DNA from: an uncultured Alistipes sp.
GTDB lineage: Bacteria; Bacteroidota; Bacteroidia; Bacteroidales; Rikenellaceae
Length of the DNA stretch: 32,891 nucleotides
NCBI GenBank assembly: GCA_944321175.1
Contig: CALUKI010000028.1
Location: forward strand, 1-32,891
Direction: 5' to 3'
This document shows, piece after piece, positions 25,129 through 32,891 of this stretch. Positions within the stretch are counted from its first letter, which is position 1. Every line of letters starts with the position of its first letter. The position numbers were made by a program, and so were the translations under genes. The notes under the pieces were generated by a model that saw only the letters and a list, made by a program, of their open reading frames with translations, searched no databases and was not told the origin of the DNA.

Positions 25129-26055
25129 TCACATCTCCTTGTAAACTGTCGGCGAACAGCCTACGGCCTTCTTGAAATAGACTCCGAAAAAAGACTGATT
25201 GGCGAAATTCAGCATGTCGGATACCTGTTGGATCGTATATTGTCCGCTTTTCAGCAAGGCTTTGGCTTCCAGAATTACATAGTCGCGAATCCACTCTCCG
25301 GCATGGCGCCCGCTGACGGCGTGTACCACCTGCGAGAGGTATTTGGGCGTCAGGCACAACCGTTCGGCATAGAAACCGATGCTGCGCTCCATGGTGCAAT
25401 GCTGCCGCAACTCTTCGAGAAAGCGATCGAAAATCTGTTTCTTGCGAGAACCCTGCCGGGCATCCTGAGCCTCGACGAGGGGGGCCATCAGCTGGCAGAG
25501 GTCACCGTAGAGTACCTGCAGGTAGCCTTTCAGAATATCGTATTTGAAACGGAAATCGGGCTGACGGAGTTTGTCCTGCACCGCCCGGCAGATGGACAGG
25601 ATCTCGGCGGTCTGGGCGTCGGTGAGGTCGAGGCTTGTTTGTCGTGCAAGAAACTTACGGACGATGAGAGCCCCTTTGAGGTTCTCTTCCGCAATGATAT
25701 AATCGTTCGACAGGGCTATGCAAACGATCCGGCAATCGGCCGAAATATCGAGGCATTGCCCGATCGACCCCGGCAGGACAAACAGCAGCGAGTTGCGGTG
25801 CAGGTCGTATTCGTTGAGATTCAACTTGACGTGCATCCTTCCGTCCAGACATAGCAGGATTATCGGAATCTGTATCTTGAAGGGGTACGGTGCCGTAAGA
25901 AAAAGGTCCAAACCGGGGTCGTTTGTCAGATCCCTGAGGCGGCCTTCTTCATCAAAATTGCTGGCAAGGATAAACTTGTCCTCAAAGACGCAGGCGTATT
26001 CATCAAGGGGAATCGTCATCAGATTGAGCGCATCGAATGCAGATGTATCGGTCAT
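25129..26055 (-). CDS. AraC-family transcriptional regulator
   Basis: The protein has 308 residues. The N-terminal two-thirds is a cupin-like sensing domain with no clear ligand motif. The C-terminal pair of helix-turn-helix motifs covers about 205-308: AERLCLTPKYLSQVVHAVSG is the first and TIQQVSDMLNFANQSFFGVY the second, ending with FKKAVGCSPTVYKEM, a standard AraC ending. It is divergent from the RND efflux operon (178 bases between starts) and is the likely regulator of it. Confidence 0.92.
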   Translation of the reverse strand: MTDTSAFDALNLMTIPLDEYACVFEDKFILASNFDEEGRLRDLTNDPGLDLFLTAPYPFKIQIPIILLCLDGRMHVKLNLNEYDLHRNSLLFVLPGSIGQCLDISADCRIVCIALSNDYIIAEENLKGALIVRKFLARQTSLDLTDAQTAEILSICRAVQDKLRQPDFRFKYDILKGYLQVLYGDLCQLMAPLVEAQDARQGSRKKQIFDRFLEELRQHCTMERSIGFYAERLCLTPKYLSQVVHAVSGRHAGEWIRDYVILEAKALLKSGQYTIQQVSDMLNFANQSFFGVYFKKAVGCSPTVYKEM

Positions 26056-26077
26056 AATCTATTCGTTGTTTCTTCGG

Positions 26078-26085
26078 CAAATATA
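26078..26085 (-). promoter_or_regulatory. -7 element for the AraC-type gene
   Basis: On the minus strand this reads TATATTTG, an exact TAnnTTTG, 22 bases before the start codon. No -33 element at the usual spacing is seen. Confidence 0.5.
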
Positions 26086-26193
26086 CATAATGGAACAACA
26101 AATCGAGGGATGTTCTCTCCTGAATGTGTCTTTTTTCATCCTTTCGAACAACAAGCCCGCAGCTTGCGACAAAATCCATACGGGGAAAAGAGT

Positions 26194-26201
26194 GAACTTT
26201 G
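26194..26201 (+). promoter_or_regulatory. weak -7 candidate for the efflux operon
   Basis: GAACTTTG is one base off TAnnTTTG and lies 32 bases before the adaptor start. No -33 TTTG is seen, which would suit a promoter needing the AraC-type activator. Confidence 0.35.
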
Positions 26202-26233
26202 CCAACGGAAAAACACAAAACCAAATATAAGAA

Positions 26234-27307
26234 ATGAGGAGAATAGGGAAAAACAGATTTGGAGCCGTACTGGTGACGGTTCTACTGTGCAGTTGTTCGG
26301 GCCGGACGGCCTCCGAACCGTTCGTCCAAAGCGTGAGCCTGACGAAGCCCGTGGCATTGAGTGGAGAGACCACACGCTTCTATTCGGGTGTCGTCAAGGC
26401 CGCGCATGAAGTGAATCTGGGGTTCAAGACGGCCGGGCAGATCGCCCGCATCTGCGTATCCGAGGGCGATTATGTGCAGCAGGGGCAGTTGTTGGCCGAA
26501 CTGGACGACGCCGACTACCGGCTGGCGGTCGAAGCGCTGCAGATTCAGTACGACCAGCTCAAAGACGAAGTTGAACGCATGAAGCAGCTTTTCGACCGGA
26601 AAAGCGTCTCGGTCAACGACTTCGAGAAGGCCAGTGCGGGCCTGCGGCAGTTGGGCGTGCAGTTGCAGGTGAGTCGGAACAAACTCGACTACACGAAACT
26701 CTATGCCCCGACCGACGGGTATATCCAGCAGGTGAACTACTCGCCGGCGGAGATGGTCGATGCCGGTACACCCCTGTTCAACCTGCTGGACGTATCGCAC
26801 ATGGAGGTCGTGGCGGATATTCCGGCCGGCGAATACAGCCGGCACGACCTCTTTACCCGTTTTTATTGCAAGGTGGCGGGCATTGAAGATGAGTTCACGA
26901 TGAAACTGTCGAACTGCAGTCCCAAGGCCGACGGCAACCAGCTCTATCAGTTATGCCTGATCTTTATGGGGAAACCCGACCGGCGGCTGACGGCAGGCAT
27001 GAACGCCGAGGTCGGTATTGTCGCGGCGGACGGGGAGCGTGGGGCCGGATTTGCCGTGCCGTTGTGCGCCGTATTCCGCGACAATGACGGGGACGAGCCC
27101 TGTGTATGGGTATTCGGAGCGGATTCCACCGTATCCAAACGCCCTGTCGTGCTGCGCGGAACAGATGCCGAAGGGCGCGCCGTCATCGTCGAAGGGCTGA
27201 CGGGCAACGAACAGGTTGTCCGGGCCGGAGTGCATGTGCTGCAGGACGGGGAGCAGGTGCGCGTTATCGAAAGAGCGGCCAAAACCAACATAGGAGGGCT
27301 GTTGTAA
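26234..27307 (+). CDS. RND efflux periplasmic adaptor (membrane fusion protein)
   Basis: It links the inner-membrane pump to the outer-membrane channel. The protein has 357 residues. The N-terminus ends in LLCSC with C21 as the predicted lipidated cysteine. A barrel-sandwich (lipoyl-like) half is seen at FKTAGQIARICVSEGDYVQQGQLLAELDD (cited by ends: FKTAGQIARI to LLAELDD) and its second half at YTKLYAPTDGYIQQVNYSPAEMVDAG. A coiled-coil hairpin lies between, about 95-150. The stop overlaps the permease start by one base (TAATG), so the genes are translationally coupled. Confidence 0.93.
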   Translation: MRRIGKNRFGAVLVTVLLCSCSGRTASEPFVQSVSLTKPVALSGETTRFYSGVVKAAHEVNLGFKTAGQIARICVSEGDYVQQGQLLAELDDADYRLAVEALQIQYDQLKDEVERMKQLFDRKSVSVNDFEKASAGLRQLGVQLQVSRNKLDYTKLYAPTDGYIQQVNYSPAEMVDAGTPLFNLLDVSHMEVVADIPAGEYSRHDLFTRFYCKVAGIEDEFTMKLSNCSPKADGNQLYQLCLIFMGKPDRRLTAGMNAEVGIVAADGERGAGFAVPLCAVFRDNDGDEPCVWVFGADSTVSKRPVVLRGTDAEGRAVIVEGLTGNEQVVRAGVHVLQDGEQVRVIERAAKTNIGGLL

Positions 27308-30300
27308 TGAAGATGACCCGATTTTTCATGCAGCGGCCGGTGCTGTTCTGGTCGTTCATGGCAGCGATATTGATCGCCGGCGTGCTGTCATTCGTGCAGA
27401 TGCCCAAACTGGAGGATCCCGCCGTTTCCGCCAAACAGGCGATGGTCGTGGTTCCGTGGCCGGGGGCCAGTGCCCATGAGATGGAACTGAAGGTCGCCCA
27501 GATGATGGAGGACGAGTTGCGGGCGCTGCCCGATGTGAAGAAGGTGAAGACCGAATGCCGGAACGGCTCGGCCATGTTCACCGTCGAGTTCCGGATGACC
27601 GTGCCGGAGAAGGAACTGGAACAGTATTTCGACCTGCTTCGCCGCAAGGTGAACGATGCCGCTTCGCGTCTTCCTCAAGGATGTTACAGTCCGGTGGTAG
27701 TGGATGACATGATGGATGTTTACGGTATCTTTTATGCCCTGACGGCCGACGGATACGGTTATCCGGAGATGTATAAATACGCCAAATACCTTCGCCGCGA
27801 ACTGCTCGACGTGAAAGGGGTCAAACGGATCAACATCATCGGCAACCGCGACGAAGTGATCAACATCATCCTTTCCAAAGAGCAGATTGCCCGCAACGGC
27901 ATTGTCCCTGCGCAGATCATCTCCTCGTTGCAGAGTGCCGGAAAAACCGTCGATGCGGGGAAATACCGCAGCGGCGACGAGCGGATCGCACTCTACGTCG
28001 ATTCGGCCGTTGAGAACGAGGAGGATATCCGCAACCTGCCGATCCGGACGCTGGACGGAAAACGGATCCGCCTCGGCGATGTCGCCCGCGTGGAACGGGC
28101 CTACAGCGAGCCGCAGCGCAACGGCTTCTTCGTGGACGGACGCCCCGCGCTGGCCCTCTGTGTGGCGATGGAGGATTCGGCCATCGTCCCCGATGTGGGC
28201 AAGGCGGTCGATGCACGGCTGTCCGAGGCGATGAAACACGTCCCCGCCGGATTCGAGACCGAGAAGATCTTTTTCCAACCCGACAAGGTCGATGAAGCCA
28301 TCTCCTCCTTCATGTGGAATCTCGTCGAATCGGTTGCCATCGTCATCCTGGTGCTGATCTTCACGATGGGGCTGCGAAGCGGGGTGATCATCGGGTTCGG
28401 GCTGGTGCTCACGGTCGCGGTCTCTTTCCCGATTCTGCTCGCCTGCGGTACGACGCTGCAACGCATCTCGCTCGGTGCGTTTATCGTGGCAATGGGCATG
28501 CTGGTGGACAATGCCGTCGTGATCATGGACGGTATCCTGATTGACAAGAAGCGGGGGCTGGGGCCGAAAACCTATTTGTACCGTATCGGCCGCAATACGG
28601 CCATGCCGCTGCTGGGTGCGACCGTAATCGCCGCATCGACGTTTCTCTGTGTCTATCTGTCGCCCGATACGGCGGGCGAATATGCCGGCGACCTCTTCCT
28701 GGTGCTGTGCGTCAGCCTGCTGGCCAGCTGGGTGCTGGCTCTGGTTCAGGTTCCCGTCTGCGCCAAGTCGTGGCTGCCCAAACGCGAGAAAAGGGCCGGC
28801 GGCGAATCCGGCTCGGTCATGAACTCGCCCGTGCACCGTTTTGTCCGCCGTGCCATCGGTTTCCTGATCGGCTATAAGCGGGCGACCCTCGTCGTGGCTT
28901 TTTCCCTGCTGGCTCTCTGCATTTTCGGGATGACCAAGGTGAAAAATATGTTCTTCCCCGATTTCGATTACAAACAATTCGTTGTCGAATGCTTCTTCCC
29001 TTCCGCTACCGATGCCGATGTGGTGCGCGACCGGTTGCTGGAGATGAGCGGCCGGCTCTCGGAGAATCCCGCCATCGAACGGGTGGCTGTCAGTCAGGGA
29101 AGTGCGCCGGCCCACTATTGTCTGGTGCGTCCGATGACTTCGGGCGGCGACTGCTACGGTGAACTGATCGTCGATTGCAAGGATTACAAAACCGTGCTGG
29201 AGCAGATTCCCAGAGTGCGGAGGGAGCTCCGCGAGTCCTGTCCCGAAGCCTATGTCCGTATCCGCAAGTACAACTTCTCGATTTCGACCTCGCACACCGT
29301 CGAGGTGGAGTTCGCAGGTTCCGATCCGGCCGTGCTGCGGCGTTTGAGCGCGCAGGCCGAAGAGATCATGCGCCGCTCTCCCTATATCGATGCCTACTCG
29401 GTCCAGAACAACTGGAAACCGGCGGGCAAGGCCATTGTCGCCGAATATGTGAGGCAGGATGCTCTGCGCTCGGGCATAGAACGCGGGGATGTGGCCAACG
29501 CCTTATTGGCCGCGACGGGAGGAATGCCGGTAGGCGTGCTGAACGATCAGGAACGGATGCTCCCGCTCAATCTGCAGGTACGCAACGCCGACGGCAGCCG
29601 TATCAAAAAGCTCGACGAAATACCCGTCTGGAGCATGATGAACGTACATCTCTCCAACGAGGAGCTGCAAAGCGCACTCGCCGGAGGCCGGGCTATGAGC
29701 GAACTGCAGGACAAACTGTTCCGGGCCGTGCCGCTCGGCAGCGTCGTCGATGGACTGCGGCTCGATTGGGATGAAGATCTCGTGATACGACTCAACGGAC
29801 GGCGTGTCATCGAAGCGGAGTGCGATCCGAATCCCGACCGCAGCGATGCGACGCCGGCGAAAGCCGTATCTTCCATCCGGAAGGAGATCGAATCCATCCC
29901 GCTGCCCGAAGGTTACACGATGCGCTGGGTCGGTGAAGGCGAGATTCAGGGAGAGGCCATCGGCAACCTGATGAAATTCGTGCCGATCACCATCTTTCTG
30001 ATACTGGCCATCCTGTTGCTGCTGTTCAACAGTTGGCGCAAGGTCATCCTCATCCTGCTCTGCTTCCCGTTCGTATTCTGCGGCCTCACGCCCTCGCTGC
30101 TGTTAAGCGGACAGCCGATGACCTTTATGGCCATTATCGGCATGCTGGGGCTTATCGGCATGATGGTCAAGAACGCCATCGTACTCGTGGATGAGATAGG
30201 CCGGCTCCAGACCGAAGAGAAAGCCGCACCCTATACTGCCGTGGTGGAAGCTACCGTATCGCGCGTGCGACCCGTGCTGATGGCCTCGCTGACAACCATC

Positions 30301-30453
30301 GTCGGCATGATTCCGCTTGTCGGCGACCCGATGTACAGCTCGATGGCCATTACAATCATGGGCGGCCTCACGGTAGGCACGATCATCACACTCGTCCTGC
30401 TGCCGCTGTTCTATGCGGCATTGTTCCGAATTCGCAAACCTCAAAATGCATAA
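27307..30453 (+). CDS. RND efflux permease (HAE1-like)
   Basis: This inner-membrane proton-driven pump has 1048 residues, the normal size, with two halves of six helices and large periplasmic loops. TM1 is in RPVLFWSFMAAILIAGVLSF, followed by MPKLEDPAVSAKQAMVVVPWPGAS (ends cited: MPKLEDP to PWPGAS). TM4 carries GMLVDNAVVIMDG, where D401 and N402 stand at the position of the proton-relay Asp-Asp pair of AcrB; the second Asp is Asn. The C-terminal GLIGMMVKNAIVLVDE is the matching segment in TM10. Substrates could be drugs, bile salts or detergents; not predictable. Confidence 0.95.
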   Translation: MKMTRFFMQRPVLFWSFMAAILIAGVLSFVQMPKLEDPAVSAKQAMVVVPWPGASAHEMELKVAQMMEDELRALPDVKKVKTECRNGSAMFTVEFRMTVPEKELEQYFDLLRRKVNDAASRLPQGCYSPVVVDDMMDVYGIFYALTADGYGYPEMYKYAKYLRRELLDVKGVKRINIIGNRDEVINIILSKEQIARNGIVPAQIISSLQSAGKTVDAGKYRSGDERIALYVDSAVENEEDIRNLPIRTLDGKRIRLGDVARVERAYSEPQRNGFFVDGRPALALCVAMEDSAIVPDVGKAVDARLSEAMKHVPAGFETEKIFFQPDKVDEAISSFMWNLVESVAIVILVLIFTMGLRSGVIIGFGLVLTVAVSFPILLACGTTLQRISLGAFIVAMGMLVDNAVVIMDGILIDKKRGLGPKTYLYRIGRNTAMPLLGATVIAASTFLCVYLSPDTAGEYAGDLFLVLCVSLLASWVLALVQVPVCAKSWLPKREKRAGGESGSVMNSPVHRFVRRAIGFLIGYKRATLVVAFSLLALCIFGMTKVKNMFFPDFDYKQFVVECFFPSATDADVVRDRLLEMSGRLSENPAIERVAVSQGSAPAHYCLVRPMTSGGDCYGELIVDCKDYKTVLEQIPRVRRELRESCPEAYVRIRKYNFSISTSHTVEVEFAGSDPAVLRRLSAQAEEIMRRSPYIDAYSVQNNWKPAGKAIVAEYVRQDALRSGIERGDVANALLAATGGMPVGVLNDQERMLPLNLQVRNADGSRIKKLDEIPVWSMMNVHLSNEELQSALAGGRAMSELQDKLFRAVPLGSVVDGLRLDWDEDLVIRLNGRRVIEAECDPNPDRSDATPAKAVSSIRKEIESIPLPEGYTMRWVGEGEIQGEAIGNLMKFVPITIFLILAILLLLFNSWRKVILILLCFPFVFCGLTPSLLLSGQPMTFMAIIGMLGLIGMMVKNAIVLVDEIGRLQTEEKAAPYTAVVEATVSRVRPVLMASLTTIVGMIPLVGDPMYSSMAITIMGGLTVGTIITLVLLPLFYAALFRIRKPQNA

Positions 30454-30456
30454 TCC

Positions 30457-31773
30457 ATGAATATCAAACAGATATATGTAACAGCATGCCTCATCCTGAT
30501 GTCGAATCTTTCGACCCGGGCCCAGCAGCCGCTGCCGCTCTCCCTGGCCGAGTGCCGCGAACGGGCCCTTGCCCACAGCGAGGAGCTCCGGCAGGCCGAC
30601 AACCGGCTCGAACAAGCCCGTCTCGACCGCAGGATCGCGGCAACGGCCGCCCTGCCCAAAATCGAGGGGTCTGCCATCGGCGCGTATATGTTGCCGGATA
30701 TGGATATGATGGGAATGGATCTTCGGATGCGCGGCACCTACATGGCAGGGCTCAACCTGACCCAGCCGATCTATGCCGGCGGTAAGATCTCCGCAGCGCG
30801 CCGCATGGCCCGCATCGGCGAGGAGGTGGCCGGGGAGCAGCGGCGGATGACCGGCATGGATGTGCTGGTTGAAGCCGACAATGCCTATTGGACCCTGGTG
30901 GCCGTTGACCGAAAAGTCCGCATGCTGGAGAGCTATGCCGCACAGATGGATACGCTCTACAGCCAGACTGCCGTCGCCGTGAAGGCGGGCATGACCATTG
31001 AAAACGACCTGTTGCGCATTGAGGCCAAACGCAGTGAGATCCGTTACCAGTTGCAGCGGGCCCGCAACGGGGCGGATTTATGCCGCATGTCGTTGTGCAG
31101 AATAATCGGCGCCGGCAACGACATGCACCCCGTGCCGACGGATACCCTCTTTCGGATAAAAGCTCCGGGCGAATTGCATGCCGACCTGGCGGCACGCCCC
31201 GAACTGCAGCTGCTCGAACGGCAGGTGGCCGTCGGCGAACAGCAGCTCCGCGATGCCCGTTCAGCGATGTTGCCGACAGTGGGATTGTCGCTGGGCTATA
31301 CCTACTACGGCAACATCAAACTCCACAGCATGGTCGATGCGGGCAACGGAACGTTCATCCCCTATACACAAGAGTTCCGCGACGGGCTCGGTCTGGCCAT
31401 GTTGGCCGTGAAGATTCCGATCTTCCACTGGGGCGAGAGCCGCAAAAAGGTGCGCAAGGCCCGTTACGGGCTGCAGAATGCGCAACTCGATTTGCAGAGA
31501 AACACGCGCCTGATGTCGCTTGAGGTCGAACAGGCAATCCGCAATGTCGAGGACGGCTACCGACTGATTCAGACTGCCGAACTCGCACTGCGGCAGGCCG
31601 AGGAGAACCTGCGCGTGACGCGGAACCGCCACACGGCGCAGCTGGCCCCGCTGACCGACCTGTTGGACGCCCAGTCGCAATGGCAGCAGGCCGAGAGCAA
31701 CCTGATCGAGGCGCAAACGCAGTACCGGATCTATGAGACCGAATATCTGAGAAGCACCGGCCGGTTGGAGTAG
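30457..31773 (+). CDS. TolC-like outer-membrane efflux channel
   Basis: The protein has 438 residues with a signal peptide (MNIKQIYVTACLILMSNLSTRA, cut near QQPLPLSL). Two OEP repeats are visible as long helices: SLAECRERALAHSEELRQAD starting the first, and the second from about 230. LNLTQPIYAGGKISAARRMA and VKIPIFHWGESRKKVRKARYG are typical turn and strand segments. It lies 3 bases after the permease and completes the three-part pump. Confidence 0.93.
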   Translation: MNIKQIYVTACLILMSNLSTRAQQPLPLSLAECRERALAHSEELRQADNRLEQARLDRRIAATAALPKIEGSAIGAYMLPDMDMMGMDLRMRGTYMAGLNLTQPIYAGGKISAARRMARIGEEVAGEQRRMTGMDVLVEADNAYWTLVAVDRKVRMLESYAAQMDTLYSQTAVAVKAGMTIENDLLRIEAKRSEIRYQLQRARNGADLCRMSLCRIIGAGNDMHPVPTDTLFRIKAPGELHADLAARPELQLLERQVAVGEQQLRDARSAMLPTVGLSLGYTYYGNIKLHSMVDAGNGTFIPYTQEFRDGLGLAMLAVKIPIFHWGESRKKVRKARYGLQNAQLDLQRNTRLMSLEVEQAIRNVEDGYRLIQTAELALRQAEENLRVTRNRHTAQLAPLTDLLDAQSQWQQAESNLIEAQTQYRIYETEYLRSTGRLE

Positions 31774-31798
31774 CCACAAGAGGCGGGGATGAAGGCTG

Positions 31799-31835
31799 AA
31801 AGGTATGGCCGGAACCAGGTTCCGGCCATACCTTT
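31799..31835. terminator. terminator after the efflux operon
   Basis: Arms 31799-31815 and 31819-31835 pair perfectly over 17 bases with a loop of CAG. The arms end in AAA/TTT, so it can work on both strands, for the efflux operon and for the minus-strand gene at the right edge. Confidence 0.8.
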
Positions 31836-31864
31836 CCCTGCATTATATACGCAACGACGGAAAA

Positions 31865-32891
31865 TCATTTCGGACCGGCAGGGGAAAAGGCTTCGCGCAG
31901 TAATTTTGTCTTTGGAGAAAGAGTACAAGCCCACGAAAAAATCGACAAACAGCTGATTTGTTCAACCCCCCCCAGATAGTCGATGAGGTTGGGCAGACTC
32001 TTGTTCTTCACGTCGATGGTCACCTGGCGCAGGGCCGGCGCAATGTCCAGCGTGGCTTCATCCGGAATATGCAGGTCGCCGTTCCACATGCCGTTGGCTG
32101 CGGCCCGTGCGGCCGAGGTGATGACCTGCACTCCGGTATGGATGACCAGTCGTCGTCCGCCGCCCGCGATGATCCGTCCCACGGGATATTCCGTACCGAC
32201 ACGGTAGAAACTCATCGGACGCTCCGTGCGATAGAGCGACACGGCACGGCGGATATGCAGCGCACCGTTCGACTGAAAGATCTGCCCGGCAAACGGCCGC
32301 AGGCAAAGCTCAAGAATGTCGCGGTAGGTCGGTTCCTCGTAGACGTAGTAGAGCCGTTCGAGGTCGAGGCAGGTCTGACGCAGCGGAGAGATATTCTCGT
32401 CCATGCCCTCGGCATGCAGATCCATCCAGTCCGCCATATCGAGATCGAGTTCCAACAGATCGGTACAGGCGCAGAGCAACTCCCACAGCGTGCGTCGACC
32501 CGTTGTGCCGATACGCACAAGGTCGCGGAACGGGATGCTCGAAAGCAGGTTAAATCCATCGACGGCCTTAACCGAGACGGTATAGGGAGGCGCTGCAAAG
32601 GCCTCGGAGTAGAGGTCGGCAGTGACGTAACCCCGCCAGTAAAGTTGCCCGCTGCGGAGGATGGAGACCCGGAACTGCCGCGGGTCGGAGGTGAAGAGCG
32701 AGAGGTAGCGGAAGTTTTCGCGGCAGAGGATGTTGATGGTTGCCTCCGAGGCCTTGACCGGAACGTAGAACTCGTCGCCGCGCTTCTCCCAGGTGATCTG
32801 CAGCGGCGTGCTGCCGTCGAAAGCCATCTCCTCGGCCGTACCCGTAAATCCGCGCTCGGCAATCTCCACGCGCCACAGCACGCCCTTGTAC
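31865..32891 (-). CDS. phage-structural-like protein, 5' end missing
   Basis: The frame is open to the window edge (upstream codons read YKG before VLWRVEIAERGFTG). The stop is at 31867-31865. At least 341 codons are present. The first 130 residues (ITWEKRGDEFYVPVKASEAT, NFRYLSLFTSDPRQFRVSIL, GQLYWRGYVTADLYSEAF, YTVSVKAVDGFNLLSSIPF) have the look of a large tail or baseplate protein family found in Bacteroidota prophages, recognised from memory. The last about 30 residues after the run of eight G (31973-31966) do not look like the rest, and the family proteins I recall are longer, so the 3' end may be truncated. No other phage gene is in the window. Confidence 0.65.
   Translation of the reverse strand, partial: YKGVLWRVEIAERGFTGTAEEMAFDGSTPLQITWEKRGDEFYVPVKASEATINILCRENFRYLSLFTSDPRQFRVSILRSGQLYWRGYVTADLYSEAFAAPPYTVSVKAVDGFNLLSSIPFRDLVRIGTTGRRTLWELLCACTDLLELDLDMADWMDLHAEGMDENISPLRQTCLDLERLYYVYEEPTYRDILELCLRPFAGQIFQSNGALHIRRAVSLYRTERPMSFYRVGTEYPVGRIIAGGGRRLVIHTGVQVITSAARAAANGMWNGDLHIPDEATLDIAPALRQVTIDVKNKSLPNLIDYLGGVEQISCLSIFSWACTLSPKTKLLREAFSPAGPK

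Noticed and set aside
27388..29295. 635-codon open frame opposite the RND permease
   Set aside because: Antisense shadow of the permease, rich in His, Arg and Gln as expected from reversed codons.
31901..31908. Plus-strand TAATTTTG resembling a -7 element
   Set aside because: No -33 element at the right distance and no plus-strand gene downstream in the window.

Overview
The window looks like chromosome of a gut Bacteroidota bacterium, most likely Alistipes or a close relative. That assignment is inference; no 16S or other phylogenetic marker was compared. The reasons are a G+C-rich coding background, many Bacteroidota-type promoters (TTTG, about 19-21 bases, TAnnTTTG), few clear Shine-Dalgarno sequences, an UpxY/NusG-like regulator and FtsE encoded away from FtsX. 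Most of the window is core chromosome. Accessory material is an AT-rich patch at about 13.7-15.7 kb and a phage-like gene at the right edge.

Left part (1-6.7 kb): the 5' part of a YidE/YbjL-type transporter gene (minus strand, long leader); a class I/II PLP aminotransferase; a three-gene ECF sigma cluster with two small membrane proteins; and a minus-strand pair glpT-purT. Divergent promoters at 6.8-6.95 kb separate glpT from the surface-polysaccharide operon.

Polysaccharide operon (7.06-13.6 kb): a membrane nucleotide-sugar 4,6-dehydratase (WbpM/CapD type), then rmlA, rmlC, rmlD, a secreted glycerophosphodiester phosphodiesterase and rmlB, ended by a strong hairpin terminator. Together the four rml genes make dTDP-L-rhamnose from glucose-1-phosphate. 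The phosphodiesterase sits between rmlD and rmlB, and the window also encodes a glycerol-3-phosphate transporter.

AT-rich patch (13.7-16.3 kb): three small minus-strand genes for exported proteins. Two are diverged paralogues with SH3-like features. A 15-base palindrome lies over the predicted start of transcription. Next comes about 1 kb without a convincing gene, holding ten perfect copies of a 6-base repeat inside a long polypyrimidine tract.

Middle (16.3-22.7 kb): a thioredoxin-fold lipoprotein and a MarR-type regulator behind a 300-base leader; a small unknown gene; tmRNA (ssrA) with a readable tag; FtsE-like ATPase; gyrB; udk.

Right part (22.8-32.9 kb): an unknown two-helix membrane protein; an orphan NusG/UpxY-like protein with a long helical C-terminal extension; an AraC-type regulator divergent from a complete RND efflux operon (adaptor, permease, TolC-like channel); and the 3' part of a gene resembling Bacteroidota phage structural proteins, which ends unusually after a run of eight G.

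The best candidates for something new are the paired SH3-like secreted proteins with their palindromic operator candidate, the extended NusG-like protein, and the long leaders before the transporter and thioredoxin genes.
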